Shown: positions 34,812 to 42,148, counted from the first letter of the stretch. The stretch: DNA of 64,000 nt from Actinacidiphila acididurans (GCF_016918855.1 NZ_JADKYB010000004.1:62001-126000), one strand, 5' to 3'. Notes: generated by a model not told the origin, from the letters alone. Translations and numbers: made by a program.

Positions 34812-34886
34812 GACCGTGCGACCGGTCTGCGTAGGGCCAGGTCACAGCGCCGCGGGCAGCACAGACCCCCGCGACCGTGCGACCGG
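34812..34886. repeat. Two GACCGTGCGACCGG direct repeats
   Basis: The 14-base sequence occurs at 34812-34825 and 34873-34886, 61 bases apart, upstream of the plus-strand gene at 34924. It may be a second regulator site. No known motif is recognised. Confidence 0.5.
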
Positions 34887-34923
34887 CCCGGGGGCATGGC
34901 CAACGCTGAATAGGAGCGCTGAC

Positions 34924-35268
34924 GTGCTTCACACTATCGTCCGACTGATCCTCACAGTCGCGTTACGCCGCAGAGCCCGCACCGCCGGCAAGCATCGCGC
35001 CCGACGCGCGGAGCTGCCCGCCGCGGTGCACACCGCCCGCCCCGTACCTGCCGAGAGCGCGCCTGAGTACGAGGCGCCCAGTGCGGCGGCAGGGGGCGCA
35101 CGGACCGAGGACACTCCCGCCCCCGGGACATGGCCGCCGCAACCGCAAGCGCAGGGAAGCTGGTTCCGTCCGGAGCAGTGGGAACGACCGTTCGTCCGTG
35201 CGGGCAACGAACCTGCATTCGTCCGACCGTACGTGCTGCAAGCCCTAGATAGGGACGACGCGCGGTGA
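34924..35268 (+). CDS. Small basic-proline-rich protein, hypothetical
   Basis: This 114-residue product starts at GTG 34924, seven bases after AGGAG. A short hydrophobic/basic start (VLHTIVRLILTVALRRRAR) is followed by a disordered Pro/Ala-rich middle and a conserved-looking end (RPEQWERPFVRAGNEPAFVRPYVLQALDRDD). Its stop overlaps the next start (GTGA), so it is translationally coupled to a GHKL gene. Proteins ending in this RPYVL-type motif are common in Streptomyces mobile elements, but no function is known. Confidence 0.65.
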   Translation: MLHTIVRLILTVALRRRARTAGKHRARRAELPAAVHTARPVPAESAPEYEAPSAAAGGARTEDTPAPGTWPPQPQAQGSWFRPEQWERPFVRAGNEPAFVRPYVLQALDRDDAR

Positions 35269-35708
35269 CCGCGCTGTTCAGCGAAGAGTGGCATCCCCGG
35301 GCCCGCCATTGGTGGCCGCATCGCCCAGAGAGCCCGGGTGAGGCGCGCACGGTACTCGCCTTTTATGCGCTCGTCTGGATGCTGCCGAACGAGGTGATTG
35401 ACAGCGCGGAGCTTGTGCTCTCGGAGCTGATCACAAACGCTATACTGCACGCCGCGCCCCCGCCGGATACTCCGCGAGGGAAAATGCCGCTGATTGAGAC
35501 CGTATTCGTGCCGTTCCCCGGTGGGGTGAGGATCGAAGTGCACGACGAGTCGGAGACGAAACCGGAAATCCGGGAAGCGTCCGACGAGAGGGAGTCTGGG
35601 CGCGGTTTGGCCCTGGTAGACGCCCTGACCGGTGGCCGGTGGGGTGTCTGCACTGGGCCCGACACCGGAAAAACCGTGTGGGCGGAATGCCGACAGGCAG
35701 TCTCGTGA
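35265..35708 (+). CDS. GHKL ATP-binding protein, RsbW-like (prophage copy 2)
   Basis: This single-domain HATPase of 147 residues starts at a GTG coupled to the gene before it. The N-box is SAELVLSELITNAILHA, the G1 box IEVHDESETKPE and the G2 box ESGRGLALVDALTGG, with a closing GKTVWAECR strand. It is the closest relative of the GHKL half of the fusion at 36389 (both share MxxxDES, ESGRGLALVxALTGG). Its stop overlaps the start of a small Cys-rich protein. An anti-sigma or sigma-antagonist kinase role is inferred from family. Confidence 0.85.
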   Translation: MTALFSEEWHPRARHWWPHRPESPGEARTVLAFYALVWMLPNEVIDSAELVLSELITNAILHAAPPPDTPRGKMPLIETVFVPFPGGVRIEVHDESETKPEIREASDERESGRGLALVDALTGGRWGVCTGPDTGKTVWAECRQAVS

Positions 35709-35878
35709 ATCCTTTGTGGGGGCGCGTCCAGCCGTACGCGGGGTCAAGGCTGCAAAAGACCTACGAGGAATGGGTGAGGCACGCCCGCAACTGCAACCAA
35801 TGCCATAGGGCTGAGGAACTATGTGCCATAGGGAAACCCCTCTTGGCCGCTTACCGAAAAGCCCAGCGTACCGCATAG
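35705..35878 (+). CDS. Small Cys/His protein
   Basis: This 57-residue protein starts at a GTG overlapping the GHKL stop (GTGA). EEWVRHARNCNQCHRAEELC contains HxxxCxxCH plus a third Cys, a likely zinc-binding knuckle; CxxCH also matches a haem motif, but there is no export signal. Translational coupling supports it as a real gene of the GHKL unit. Confidence 0.6.
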   Translation: MNPLWGRVQPYAGSRLQKTYEEWVRHARNCNQCHRAEELCAIGKPLLAAYRKAQRTA

Positions 35879-35950
35879 GCAGTACCCGACGGCTGCCATT
35901 CCGGGCGTGAGCGGGCACAGGGCAGCGAACCACCACCCGCACCATAGGCG

Positions 35951-35987
35951 CCCCCGCAGGCGTGAATGTGTCATCCGCCTGCGGGGG
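35951..35987 (+). terminator. GC-rich terminator before tRNA-like gene 1
   Basis: CCCCCGCAGGCG and CGCCTGCGGGGG form a perfect 12-base-pair stem with a 13-base loop. It ends the 34924-35878 unit just before the tRNA-like gene. Confidence 0.8.
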
Positions 35988-35991
35988 TCGG

Positions 35992-36080
35992 CCCTCTGTA
36001 GCTCATGGGAGAGCGCTGCATAACCGGATTCCGTGGGGGTTTTCCGGGCAGAGACTCCGGTTCGATTCCGGGCAGAGGGG
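35992..36080 (+). tRNA. tRNA-like gene 1 with expanded anticodon region
   Basis: A perfect 7-base-pair acceptor (CCCTCTG at 35992-35998 with CAGAGGG at 36073-36079) is followed by TA at positions 8-9. An intact D-arm follows (GCTC, ATGGGA loop, GAGC). A T-arm with loop TTCGATT and stem TCCGG/CCGGG ends at 36072, and discriminator G is at 36080. CTGC (36016-36019) and GCAG (36048-36051) could form an anticodon stem, but they enclose 28 bases instead of about 9. Those bases contain CATAACC and a second stem CCGGA/TCCGG. No canonical 7-base anticodon loop with T33 is found. It may be a degenerate Met-like tRNA, an interrupted tRNA or a tRNA mimic. Confidence 0.5.
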
Positions 36081-36124
36081 CGGCGCACCATCCGGGGCGC
36101 TGAGAAAACCAACATAGGAGAGTG

Positions 36125-36253
36125 ATGGGCATGAAGGCGTTCAAGCGCCTGTGGCTGCTGATGATCGACCCGAATTGCGGATGGTGCAACGGGACGGGCT
36201 ACAAGACGGGCCCCGATGGCCAGTCGAAGCCGTGCATTCAGTGCAACCAGTAA
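36125..36253 (+). CDS. Small zinc-ribbon protein (DnaJ-type CxxC...CxxC)
   Basis: This 42-residue protein starts at ATG 36125 (or 36131) behind AGGAG. CGWCNGTGYKTGPDGQSKPC followed by IQCNQ is a single CxxCxGxG ... CxxC zinc ribbon like one unit of the DnaJ cysteine-rich domain. It sits between tRNA-like gene 1 and a terminator. It may bind RNA or protein; no function can be assigned. Confidence 0.7.
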   Translation: MGMKAFKRLWLLMIDPNCGWCNGTGYKTGPDGQSKPCIQCNQ

Positions 36254-36292
36254 CAAGATATTCGGCCTGACCAACCGACACGGCTCGGGAAT

Positions 36293-36326
36293 GGCGCCCC
36301 CGGAGGCTGCGAGGCTCCGGGGGCGC
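36293..36326 (+). terminator. GC-rich terminator after the zinc-ribbon gene
   Basis: GGCGCCCCCGGAG and CTCCGGGGGCGCC pair perfectly over 13 bases with a short loop. Confidence 0.82.
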
Positions 36327-36388
36327 CTGCCTCACACTCCTCATCTGATGAATTCCCTTCCGTCGCTCAAACAGCAAAGAGCCCGCTC

Positions 36389-37033
36389 ATGACCGAAACC
36401 CATGTCGTTCGTCGATTCGAGATTGCCTGTCCGCGCACCCCCCGTGCCGCTCACTTCGTCCGGGGCATGCTGACGGAATGGTTGACAATCTGGGATTTGC
36501 CAGACCTCGCAGACGACGCGGTACTTGTGGCTTCGGAGTTATTCAATAATGCTTTGCTTCACACTGAGGGCCCCATCCGCTTGCACGGTATCCGTCTTGA
36601 CGGCGGCATGCGCATAGTGATGTATGACGAGTCTTTAGTAAAGCCAGTTCCGCGGGCGGCAGAGATGGACGATGAGTCGGGACGTGGGTTAGCTCTGGTA
36701 CATGCCCTGACCGGCGGGAATTGGAGTTCCCACAACCGGAATGGCCGGGATAAAGGTGTGTGGGCCGACCTCTACAGAATGGACGCCAGGCGACGTAAGC
36801 ACATGACGCGACGTACGCTAACGAACCGACTCAATCAGGAGCCGGGGGCAGTGACAGCCGCGCGTCTACGCGCAGGACTCACAAAAAGCGCGCTCGCTCA
36901 GCGGGTCGGAATTTCTGCTCAGCTCATGAGTGACATTGAATCGGGTTGGCGAAGCGCGACACCCGAAGTTCTCCCCAGGATCGCCGGAGTGCTGAACTGC
37001 CCCGTTACGGCTTTGGAGCGAAAGCTCACGTAG
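36389..37033 (+). CDS. GHKL ATPase fused to an XRE helix-turn-helix (prophage copy 3)
   Basis: This 214-residue protein joins two domains. Residues 1-125 are a GHKL ATPase with N-box DAVLVASELFNNALLHTEG, G1 IVMYDESLVKPV and G2 ESGRGLALVHALTGG. After a basic linker (DARRRKHMTRRTLTNRLN), residues about 155-212 form an XRE-type HTH (VTAARLRAGLTKSALAQRVG, ISAQLMSDIESGWRSATPEVL). This gives an ATP-binding domain directly tied to a DNA-binding domain. Ordinary anti-sigma kinases have no DNA-binding part. It is the third GHKL gene in this prophage and follows its own promoter region after a terminator. A repressor switched by ATP binding or partner capture is a possible role; this is inference. Confidence 0.85.
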   Translation: MTETHVVRRFEIACPRTPRAAHFVRGMLTEWLTIWDLPDLADDAVLVASELFNNALLHTEGPIRLHGIRLDGGMRIVMYDESLVKPVPRAAEMDDESGRGLALVHALTGGNWSSHNRNGRDKGVWADLYRMDARRRKHMTRRTLTNRLNQEPGAVTAARLRAGLTKSALAQRVGISAQLMSDIESGWRSATPEVLPRIAGVLNCPVTALERKLT

Positions 37034-37091
37034 CCCCCGAAAAACTCCCGTGCCGATCCATCCCGGTCAAGATGCAACCGGCGCGGGAACG

Positions 37092-37135
37092 GCGCCCCCC
37101 GACAGGCGTTCCGGAACCCGCCTATCGGGGGGCGC
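37092..37135 (+). terminator. Terminator of the GHKL-HTH gene
   Basis: GCGCCCCCCGACAGGCG pairs with CGCCTATCGGGGGGCGC over 17 positions with one mismatch around a 10-base loop. Confidence 0.82.
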
Positions 37136-37166
37136 TCTCGTCTCCACTCAAAGGAAGGCACCAGCG

Positions 37167-37448
37167 ATGCGACTGAGCAAGGCTAAGCGCCCTCTCACGC
37201 CCGACGAGATCCGCGCGCGGAATATCGAGCGAATCCTGAATCCGCCTAAGCCGAGCATGTGGAATCGCTTCATGGGCGGGGTGGTGGACCCCATCGAAGA
37301 GTGGTGGTGCCGTCACGTGTGGCAGAGAGAGCTTTACCGGCACCTCGATGGCATGCGTCTGGTTGTGCGGGACTACTCGGAAGCGGTGCCGCCGCTCGGT
37401 CGCCTGCGGGCCGACATGTACCCGGAGAGGCCCGACGGGAGCGACTGA
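37167..37448 (+). CDS. Small basic hypothetical protein
   Basis: This 93-residue protein starts at ATG 37167 with AAGGAAG upstream. It is rich in Arg, Pro and Trp (PPKPSMWNRFMGGVVDPIEEWW) with no membrane segment or known motif. It is flanked by terminators on both sides and so forms its own transcript. No function can be assigned. Confidence 0.55.
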   Translation: MRLSKAKRPLTPDEIRARNIERILNPPKPSMWNRFMGGVVDPIEEWWCRHVWQRELYRHLDGMRLVVRDYSEAVPPLGRLRADMYPERPDGSD

Positions 37449-37460
37449 CAACGCAGAAAA

Positions 37461-37498
37461 ACGCCCCCGCAAGCCTCGCTGAGAGGCTGCGGGGGCGC
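37461..37498 (+). terminator. GC hairpin, copy 1 of an exact pair flanking tRNA-like gene 2
   Basis: CGCCCCCGCAAGCCTC, loop GCTGA, GAGGCTGCGGGGGCG: a long stem with one mismatch. The same hairpin recurs at 37697-37736. Confidence 0.85.
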
Positions 37499-37503
37499 GC
37501 AAT

Positions 37504-37684
37504 GGGGTGATAGCTCAATCGGATGTGCCGTGACACGGCAGCCCTGTCCAAGTGCGGTCCGGCGGGTTGGACGCCATAGGATCGCGGCGGTACGTCCATG
37601 GCAGAGCGCCAGAATCCAGCGCGGTCACCGCCGCGCATGCTGGACGATGGGCACTGATCCGCGGTTCGAATCCCGGTCACCCCA
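37504..37684 (+). ncRNA. tRNA-like gene 2 with about 110 extra bases
   Basis: GGGGTGA (37504-37510) pairs perfectly with TCACCCC (37677-37683), with discriminator A at 37684. TA at 8-9 and GCTCAATCGG begin a D-arm. GTGACAC (37530-37536), closed by TGCC/GGCA, is the anticodon loop of a Val (GAC) tRNA except for its first base. A T-loop GTTCGAATC lies at 37664-37672, with two mismatches in its stem. The 3' strand of the D-stem is missing locally (a GAGC occurs at 37604). About 118 structured bases separate anticodon arm and T-arm, including TGGACG/CGTCCA and GCGCGG/CCGCGC stems. The unit sits between two identical terminator hairpins, so it is probably a discrete transcript. It is not a normal tRNA. 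Confidence 0.5.
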
Positions 37685-37696
37685 CGACATGCCCCA

Positions 37697-37736
37697 AGCG
37701 CCCCCGCAAGCCTCGCTGAGAGGCTGCGGGGGCGCT
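37697..37736 (+). terminator. GC hairpin, copy 2 of the pair
   Basis: The hairpin with GCGCCCCCGCAAGCCTC arm and GCTGA loop is identical to the 37461 copy. It separates the plus-strand left region from the convergent minus-strand late genes. Confidence 0.85.
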
Positions 37737-37742
37737 GTGCTG

Positions 37743-37937
37743 TCACGTGACGTTGGGCTGATCGGGGGTGCCGATGAACCGCACCGCGGCCCCGTAGGCG
37801 GCCCGCAGAGCGGCCCCACCGGCCGCTGCCAGGGCCGCGGTTGACCAGTCGGCCCCGGACGCTGCCAGAGCGCCCACGAAAGCGGCTCCGGCCGTTACGG
37901 CTGTCTGTTCGGCGAGTCTGACGAGATAGGCACGCAT
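37743..37937 (-). CDS. Probable holin
   Basis: This 64-residue protein starts at ATG 37937 behind AAGGAG. TAVTAGAAFVGALAASG and ALAAAGGAALRAAYGAAVRF are two hydrophobic stretches joined by a short DWST loop, resembling r1t-like holins of actinophages. It directly follows the GH25 endolysin in the same operon, the normal lysis-cassette arrangement. It would open the membrane for lysin release. Sequence alone cannot prove holin function. Confidence 0.75.
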   Translation of the reverse strand: MRAYLVRLAEQTAVTAGAAFVGALAASGADWSTAALAAAGGAALRAAYGAAVRFIGTPDQPNVT

Positions 37938-37952
37938 GGCGCACTCTCCTTG

Positions 37953-38528
37953 TTACTTCGTTGCCGGCGGGTATCCCGCCCACTGTTTGAGAGCGGCGCG
38001 CGTGCTGAAATTGCCGACGTCGCTGTCTGTGTTGTTGGCTGCCGAATACTGGTTGAACAGCCACGCGTGTTTGATGGCGGGGTGGCCGGCGGGGTGCGAG
38101 TAGTCCGCAATCCAGAGGCCGTCACCGCAAACGCTTGTACGGTCGTGGTTCAGCCAGTAATCCCGGTTGCAGTACAGGACTACGCGATGCTTTGGGGCGA
38201 GCCGCTTCACTTCTGCGAGGAATTCGTCCTTTTCGGCATTGCTGGGAAAGGTGCCGTCGGTGTTGGCTTCCCAGTCGCAGGCGAGGATTTCTCCCGGGCG
38301 CGCGCCTGCTTTGGCCACGAAATACGCCGCCTGAGCTTTGATGTTGCCGCGTACGAGGAAGTGATACATGCCGACCACGACCCCCGCATTGCGGGCCCGC
38401 TGCACCTGGGCGGGCATGTGCGGGTTGACGTAGTTCGTGCTCTGCGTTGCCTTGACAAAGACGAAATCCAGTCCGGTCAGGCTGTAGGTGGTGCTCTGGA
38501 ATGACGAAACGTCCACTCCCTTAATCAC
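37953..38528 (-). CDS. GH25 endolysin (lysozyme)
   Basis: This 191-residue glycoside hydrolase family 25 muramidase cuts the N-acetylmuramic acid bond in host peptidoglycan. GVDVSSFQ (Asp 6) opens the barrel; FVFVKATQSTNYVNP, GVVVGMYHF and ILACDWE (Asp 85, Glu 87) are the catalytic strand signatures; GLWIADYSHPAG and HAWLFNQYS complete it. The GTG at 38528 follows GAGG. There is no signal peptide and no C-terminal wall-binding repeat, so release depends on the adjacent holin. Confidence 0.93.
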   Translation of the reverse strand: MIKGVDVSSFQSTTYSLTGLDFVFVKATQSTNYVNPHMPAQVQRARNAGVVVGMYHFLVRGNIKAQAAYFVAKAGARPGEILACDWEANTDGTFPSNAEKDEFLAEVKRLAPKHRVVLYCNRDYWLNHDRTSVCGDGLWIADYSHPAGHPAIKHAWLFNQYSAANNTDSDVGNFSTRAALKQWAGYPPATK

Positions 38529-38532
38529 GTGC

Positions 38533-38754
38533 TTACCTCAGTGCGGATATGACCGCGGTTGCGATGGATGCTGCGCTGAGAAGCGCACAGGTGGGCAGGG
38601 TGTACCGCCACCGTTCAAGGGTGGTGATCCGGTCCCCATGGGATTCGGTGCCGTGACTTTCCAGTCGCCGTATCCGCGTCTCGTGATCGGCCTGTTGCTG
38701 CAATGCCAGGTCGAGCTTTGTTTCTATGCGGATGAGGGTTTCGATGTCGGCCAC
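38533..38754 (-). CDS. XhlA-like membrane protein of the lysis cassette
   Basis: This 73-residue protein starts at GTG 38754 after GGAGG. A coiled-coil-like N-terminal part (IETLIRIETKLDLALQQQADHETRIRRLE) precedes one C-terminal membrane segment (LPTCALLSAASIATAVISAL). The plan matches XhlA / hemolysin-type accessory lysis proteins, which anchor in the membrane and help the holin. It lies immediately upstream of the endolysin. Confidence 0.7.
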   Translation of the reverse strand: MADIETLIRIETKLDLALQQQADHETRIRRLESHGTESHGDRITTLERWRYTLPTCALLSAASIATAVISALR

Positions 38755-38792
38755 GGTGACACCTCCGCCAGTAGTTGTGAGGCGCATACGGC

Positions 38793-39317
38793 CTAGCTGG
38801 AGATCCGCCAGAGACACATGGTTGTGGCAGAGGCGGCATTACTGGTGGCCAATGTCGAGCCGGAGTTCTGCCACGTGCCCAGTTCGACGTAGTCGCTGAC
38901 AGCGAGTTGCACGAGCGTAAAGCACGTGACGGATGCGCTATTGGTCGATGTGGGCGCCGATTGCACGGTCGATCCCACGACAGCGGTCCCGTTCACGGAG
39001 ATTTGCAGTGCGCGGGCGCCGTTCGCGTTGGTGACGTATCCAGTCGAGCCGTACACCGCGTACAGACCCGCTGTCTGGCAGACGTATCGGCTTGTGTTCG
39101 TGGTGGTGCTGTGCCCGCCATCGGAATCTACTATTTCGCTGTCTAGACCGAGCGGGGTGGACAAGGTCGAGCTGACGATAGATTGGGCTGTCGTCGTGTA
39201 TGCCTTGAAGCGCACCGGGGCGAGCAGATAATTCGTAATGCTGCCCATGGTGTTGAACAGGGCGGAGGTGTTGAAGTTGCCCGGTACCTCTACAGGAACG
39301 TTGGGGATAGTGACCAA
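38793..39317 (-). CDS. Tail-fibre-like protein with C1q-type beta fold
   Basis: This 174-residue protein starts at TTG 39317 behind AGGGGG. It is Ser/Thr-rich and beta-sheet-like: RFKAYTTTAQSIVSSTL, RYVCQTAGLYAVYGSTGY, CFTLVQLAVSDYVELG. The pattern of a GLY-AVY strand followed by a DYVELG strand is typical of C1q/TNF-like jelly rolls found at tips of phage fibres. It follows the minor tail protein and precedes the lysis genes, so a receptor-binding role is likely. Fold assignment is by pattern only. Confidence 0.65.
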   Translation of the reverse strand: MVTIPNVPVEVPGNFNTSALFNTMGSITNYLLAPVRFKAYTTTAQSIVSSTLSTPLGLDSEIVDSDGGHSTTTNTSRYVCQTAGLYAVYGSTGYVTNANGARALQISVNGTAVVGSTVQSAPTSTNSASVTCFTLVQLAVSDYVELGTWQNSGSTLATSNAASATTMCLWRISS

Positions 39318-39328
39318 CGGACTGCCCC

Positions 39329-42130
39329 CTAGTACGCGAACGCGCTCCCGTCGAATGTGCTCACAGAGTCATAGGCGGCAGCGTTCGTTACTCCCGCCGG
39401 CAAGGGTTCGCAGACGACGTCTCCGCCCGCATGTGCTTGTGTCGTGGGCGCGGTGAAAACGATATTTGCGGTTGCCCAGCCGGGGACGGAAAATCCCACG
39501 GTCTTGACTGTGACGGTTTCCTGAGTCGCGGTGCCCGGACCGAGGATCAGCGATAGCCCCGGGTATATCTGAGCGCTCAAGGGGTTGACGTTGTCTGTCG
39601 GTGCATTGATTGTCAGAGTAGTGATCCCAGCAAGAGGCGCCACATTCATTGTTGTGTGCCACGACGAGAAAACCGCGTATGGGGTGGTGTCGACTGGAGA
39701 GCACTGGAGTACGCACCATGCCTCGCCCCGGTCGTCAAAGTCCCACTGAATGCTTTCTATGAAAGCCTCAACGGTGATGACCGGAGCGCCGAACGGGCGC
39801 CGCTTAATTCGCACGCGCATACCCAGTTCTAGGCCGAGAGCGACCGGCCAGAGCGCGGGATACGCGGACGGGTGCAGCCGCAGTGTGGTGACGCGCGTAA
39901 GCGCGTTGCGGTAGCGGCTCACAAGGTGGTTCGCGGCATCCTGGCATTCGCCCGCGCTGGTCGCGTTGATATCCCGTGTGAAAGTACGAGCCCCGTAAGC
40001 GGCCACACTTGCCGCGTCTGTAGCGGCGAATGTCTGGCCGGTACCGGTCTGTGTGATGGTGGCCATGTTGGCAAGGTGCGTGCTGTCGAGATCCAGTGCG
40101 CATTCCTCGTACGGGTACTCTCCGGCCCCCTCCCCGAAAATGACTGCGGGAGTCGTCGCGTTGTACCGGGCGTCACGTCCCTTGAACGTCAGGGTTCCGT
40201 CCGCGGATACGAAATGCTCGCCGTTCTCCGTCGTGACGACGCTGGTAAGCGCGGTGAAAGCGTCCTGTCCGGTGATGTCAGTAGCGGGCCCCATTGACGT
40301 TGTCTGGCCGGTGGCGATGTTGGTTGCTCCCGTGTATCCGGCATATCGCAGGATGCGCCGGTAACGCGCCCCCGTGGATTCTCCGGAGCATGCGGAGCGC
40401 CATGCGGCATACAAGTTCGCGCAGTCGGTGGACGAGAGGAAGTCTGCGAGTTCGCCGACGTATGACAGGTCGCCGGAGAAAGCGAAAGAGGTTGCCGCGC
40501 CTAGGGTGCCGTCAACAAACGCGCCGATACTGTCCGAGACGATCCCGGTAGGTGAGTAGCCGGAGCCGGCGGGGGTAGACAGGTATCCGCCGTCGAGAGA
40601 CAGGAAGAAATTCCCTGAGCTTCCGGCGCTGTAGCCGAACAGGGCAAGGTGCCAATTGCCATCCGTCACTGAAGCGGCGGACGTGAGCGTGAGACCGCCG
40701 GTGAAGAATCCCGACGTAAGCGCGTTCAGCTTCCCTGTGCTGTCGATATAGAGGCGGATGGTCCCGGATGGATTTTGCGCGTGATGGCTGTCCAGCGTGC
40801 ACCACAGATCCGCCGCAGTAGTCGGGGGCGCAGCGCCGATATAGCGGAAGGCGATAAGACGGGTATAGGTCGAGTTCACCGGCCCGCGGATACCGGCAGC
40901 GTCGAGAGACAGGTAATCCGCGGGAGTGGCGGAGCCGGTACCGGGGGCCGATGATGCGAAGCGCGCGACCGTGCCCGATGCCCCCGTGTAAGTGCCGGCG
41001 GGGGTGGTCGCGGTGATGTCCGTCCCCAGCGTGACCGACCCTGCGCCGTACTTGCCCGCTCGGATGGGCACGGCCGGATAGGCACCGATCGTGTCCGTGA
41101 CGGCCGCTGCCTCTGCGGGGTCGGCACAGGTGTAGAGGTACACGGGCCGATGGCTGCTGATCTCCGCTGTGAGCGGGTCCGCAAGCGTCACCTGTGAGAG
41201 CAGCGCGACCGCGTCCGTAGTGGTCGGCTGTACCTCGCCGTATCCCTCAGTCGTCCACACGCTTGGCCAGCGCTCCGTCAGACCAGCAATCAGCGGATAC
41301 CAGGTACCCGGCATGGTCCAGGCGGACGGAGCTGCCGCACGCTCAACCTGCCACCCGTCCACCTGGGCGGCACAGGTGGCGCCCGCGCCCGCCACGAGCG
41401 AGACCCCTATATCCATGCCGTACGCAGTGGCGGGGGCGGTCGCGGTGACCGCGACCAGCGTCCAGGGCGCCGACGCTCCGCCCGTCAGAGTCGAGCTGGC
41501 CCCGGTCACTGTGGTGACCGGGGCAGCGCCCGGGGTCGGTCCTAGCCACCCGATCACCGCGGCCACGCTCAGCGAAGTGCCGGCGGTGACGTCCCGCACC
41601 CGGAGTTGCACGGCGTAGGTTGCGCCCGGGCGCACGGCTACCGCGGAGGTGTGGACGATGCGGGACCCCGCCGCGGTGCTCACCGGTACAGCAGCCTGTA
41701 GGACGTTGCTGCCCACCCATGCGGTACCCGAGGCAACGACCGTGGGCGCCGTGTCCGTGTCGGAGCCGACCACATCCGGACTCAGGACGGTACCGGCGGC
41801 AACCGTGTCTCCCCCGGACGCGAGAACCTGTGTGAGCAAATTGGGTGTCGGTGGCCACTGGGCCCGTTTCCGGAACGGCTGATACGGCGCTATGTGCCCG
41901 TACCAGGGCCCGGCCGTGTTGGTCGGGTCGAGGGCGCCGGTCGCGTTGTCCAGTGACGACGTGTATTCGCCTGCCTGGATCTGGTCGAGTTCGTATTGCC
42001 GTCCGCGGCGCGTGCTGGACTGGTGCAGCGGAGTGACCTGGACGTACCCGCCCGCCGGCACGCCGCCACCATTGGCGCCGTAGGCGGGCGCCCATGCGTC
42101 CTCAATGATCGGCCAATTGGGATTGATCAC
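39329..42130 (-). CDS. Minor tail protein with LamG-like domain
   Basis: This large 933-residue tail-tip protein starts at GTG 42130 behind GAGGGGG. The N-terminal part has GGYVQVTPLHQSSTRRGRQY and EYTSSLDNATGALDPTNTAGP, typical of actinophage minor tail proteins. A central segment (about 410-560; WCTLDSHHAQNP, GNWHLALFGYSAGSSGNFFLSLDG) reads like a concanavalin/LamG sugar-binding domain. The C-terminal part contains MRVRIKRRPFGAPVITVEAF. It probably forms the tail tip and contacts the host surface. Confidence 0.82.
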   Translation of the reverse strand: MINPNWPIIEDAWAPAYGANGGGVPAGGYVQVTPLHQSSTRRGRQYELDQIQAGEYTSSLDNATGALDPTNTAGPWYGHIAPYQPFRKRAQWPPTPNLLTQVLASGGDTVAAGTVLSPDVVGSDTDTAPTVVASGTAWVGSNVLQAAVPVSTAAGSRIVHTSAVAVRPGATYAVQLRVRDVTAGTSLSVAAVIGWLGPTPGAAPVTTVTGASSTLTGGASAPWTLVAVTATAPATAYGMDIGVSLVAGAGATCAAQVDGWQVERAAAPSAWTMPGTWYPLIAGLTERWPSVWTTEGYGEVQPTTTDAVALLSQVTLADPLTAEISSHRPVYLYTCADPAEAAAVTDTIGAYPAVPIRAGKYGAGSVTLGTDITATTPAGTYTGASGTVARFASSAPGTGSATPADYLSLDAAGIRGPVNSTYTRLIAFRYIGAAPPTTAADLWCTLDSHHAQNPSGTIRLYIDSTGKLNALTSGFFTGGLTLTSAASVTDGNWHLALFGYSAGSSGNFFLSLDGGYLSTPAGSGYSPTGIVSDSIGAFVDGTLGAATSFAFSGDLSYVGELADFLSSTDCANLYAAWRSACSGESTGARYRRILRYAGYTGATNIATGQTTSMGPATDITGQDAFTALTSVVTTENGEHFVSADGTLTFKGRDARYNATTPAVIFGEGAGEYPYEECALDLDSTHLANMATITQTGTGQTFAATDAASVAAYGARTFTRDINATSAGECQDAANHLVSRYRNALTRVTTLRLHPSAYPALWPVALGLELGMRVRIKRRPFGAPVITVEAFIESIQWDFDDRGEAWCVLQCSPVDTTPYAVFSSWHTTMNVAPLAGITTLTINAPTDNVNPLSAQIYPGLSLILGPGTATQETVTVKTVGFSVPGWATANIVFTAPTTQAHAGGDVVCEPLPAGVTNAAAYDSVSTFDGSAFAY

Positions 42131-42148
42131 CGGTCGGCCCCCTCTGCC

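Noticed and set aside
37461..37736. Hairpin pair considered as integron attC sites
   Set aside because: The hairpins are perfect GC stems without the R/L box layout or extrahelical bases of attC, and no integron integrase is present.
37530..37844. 104-codon frame overlapping tRNA-like gene 2
   Set aside because: It crosses a strong terminator and the convergent holin gene, and its protein is Arg/Pro-rich without pattern.
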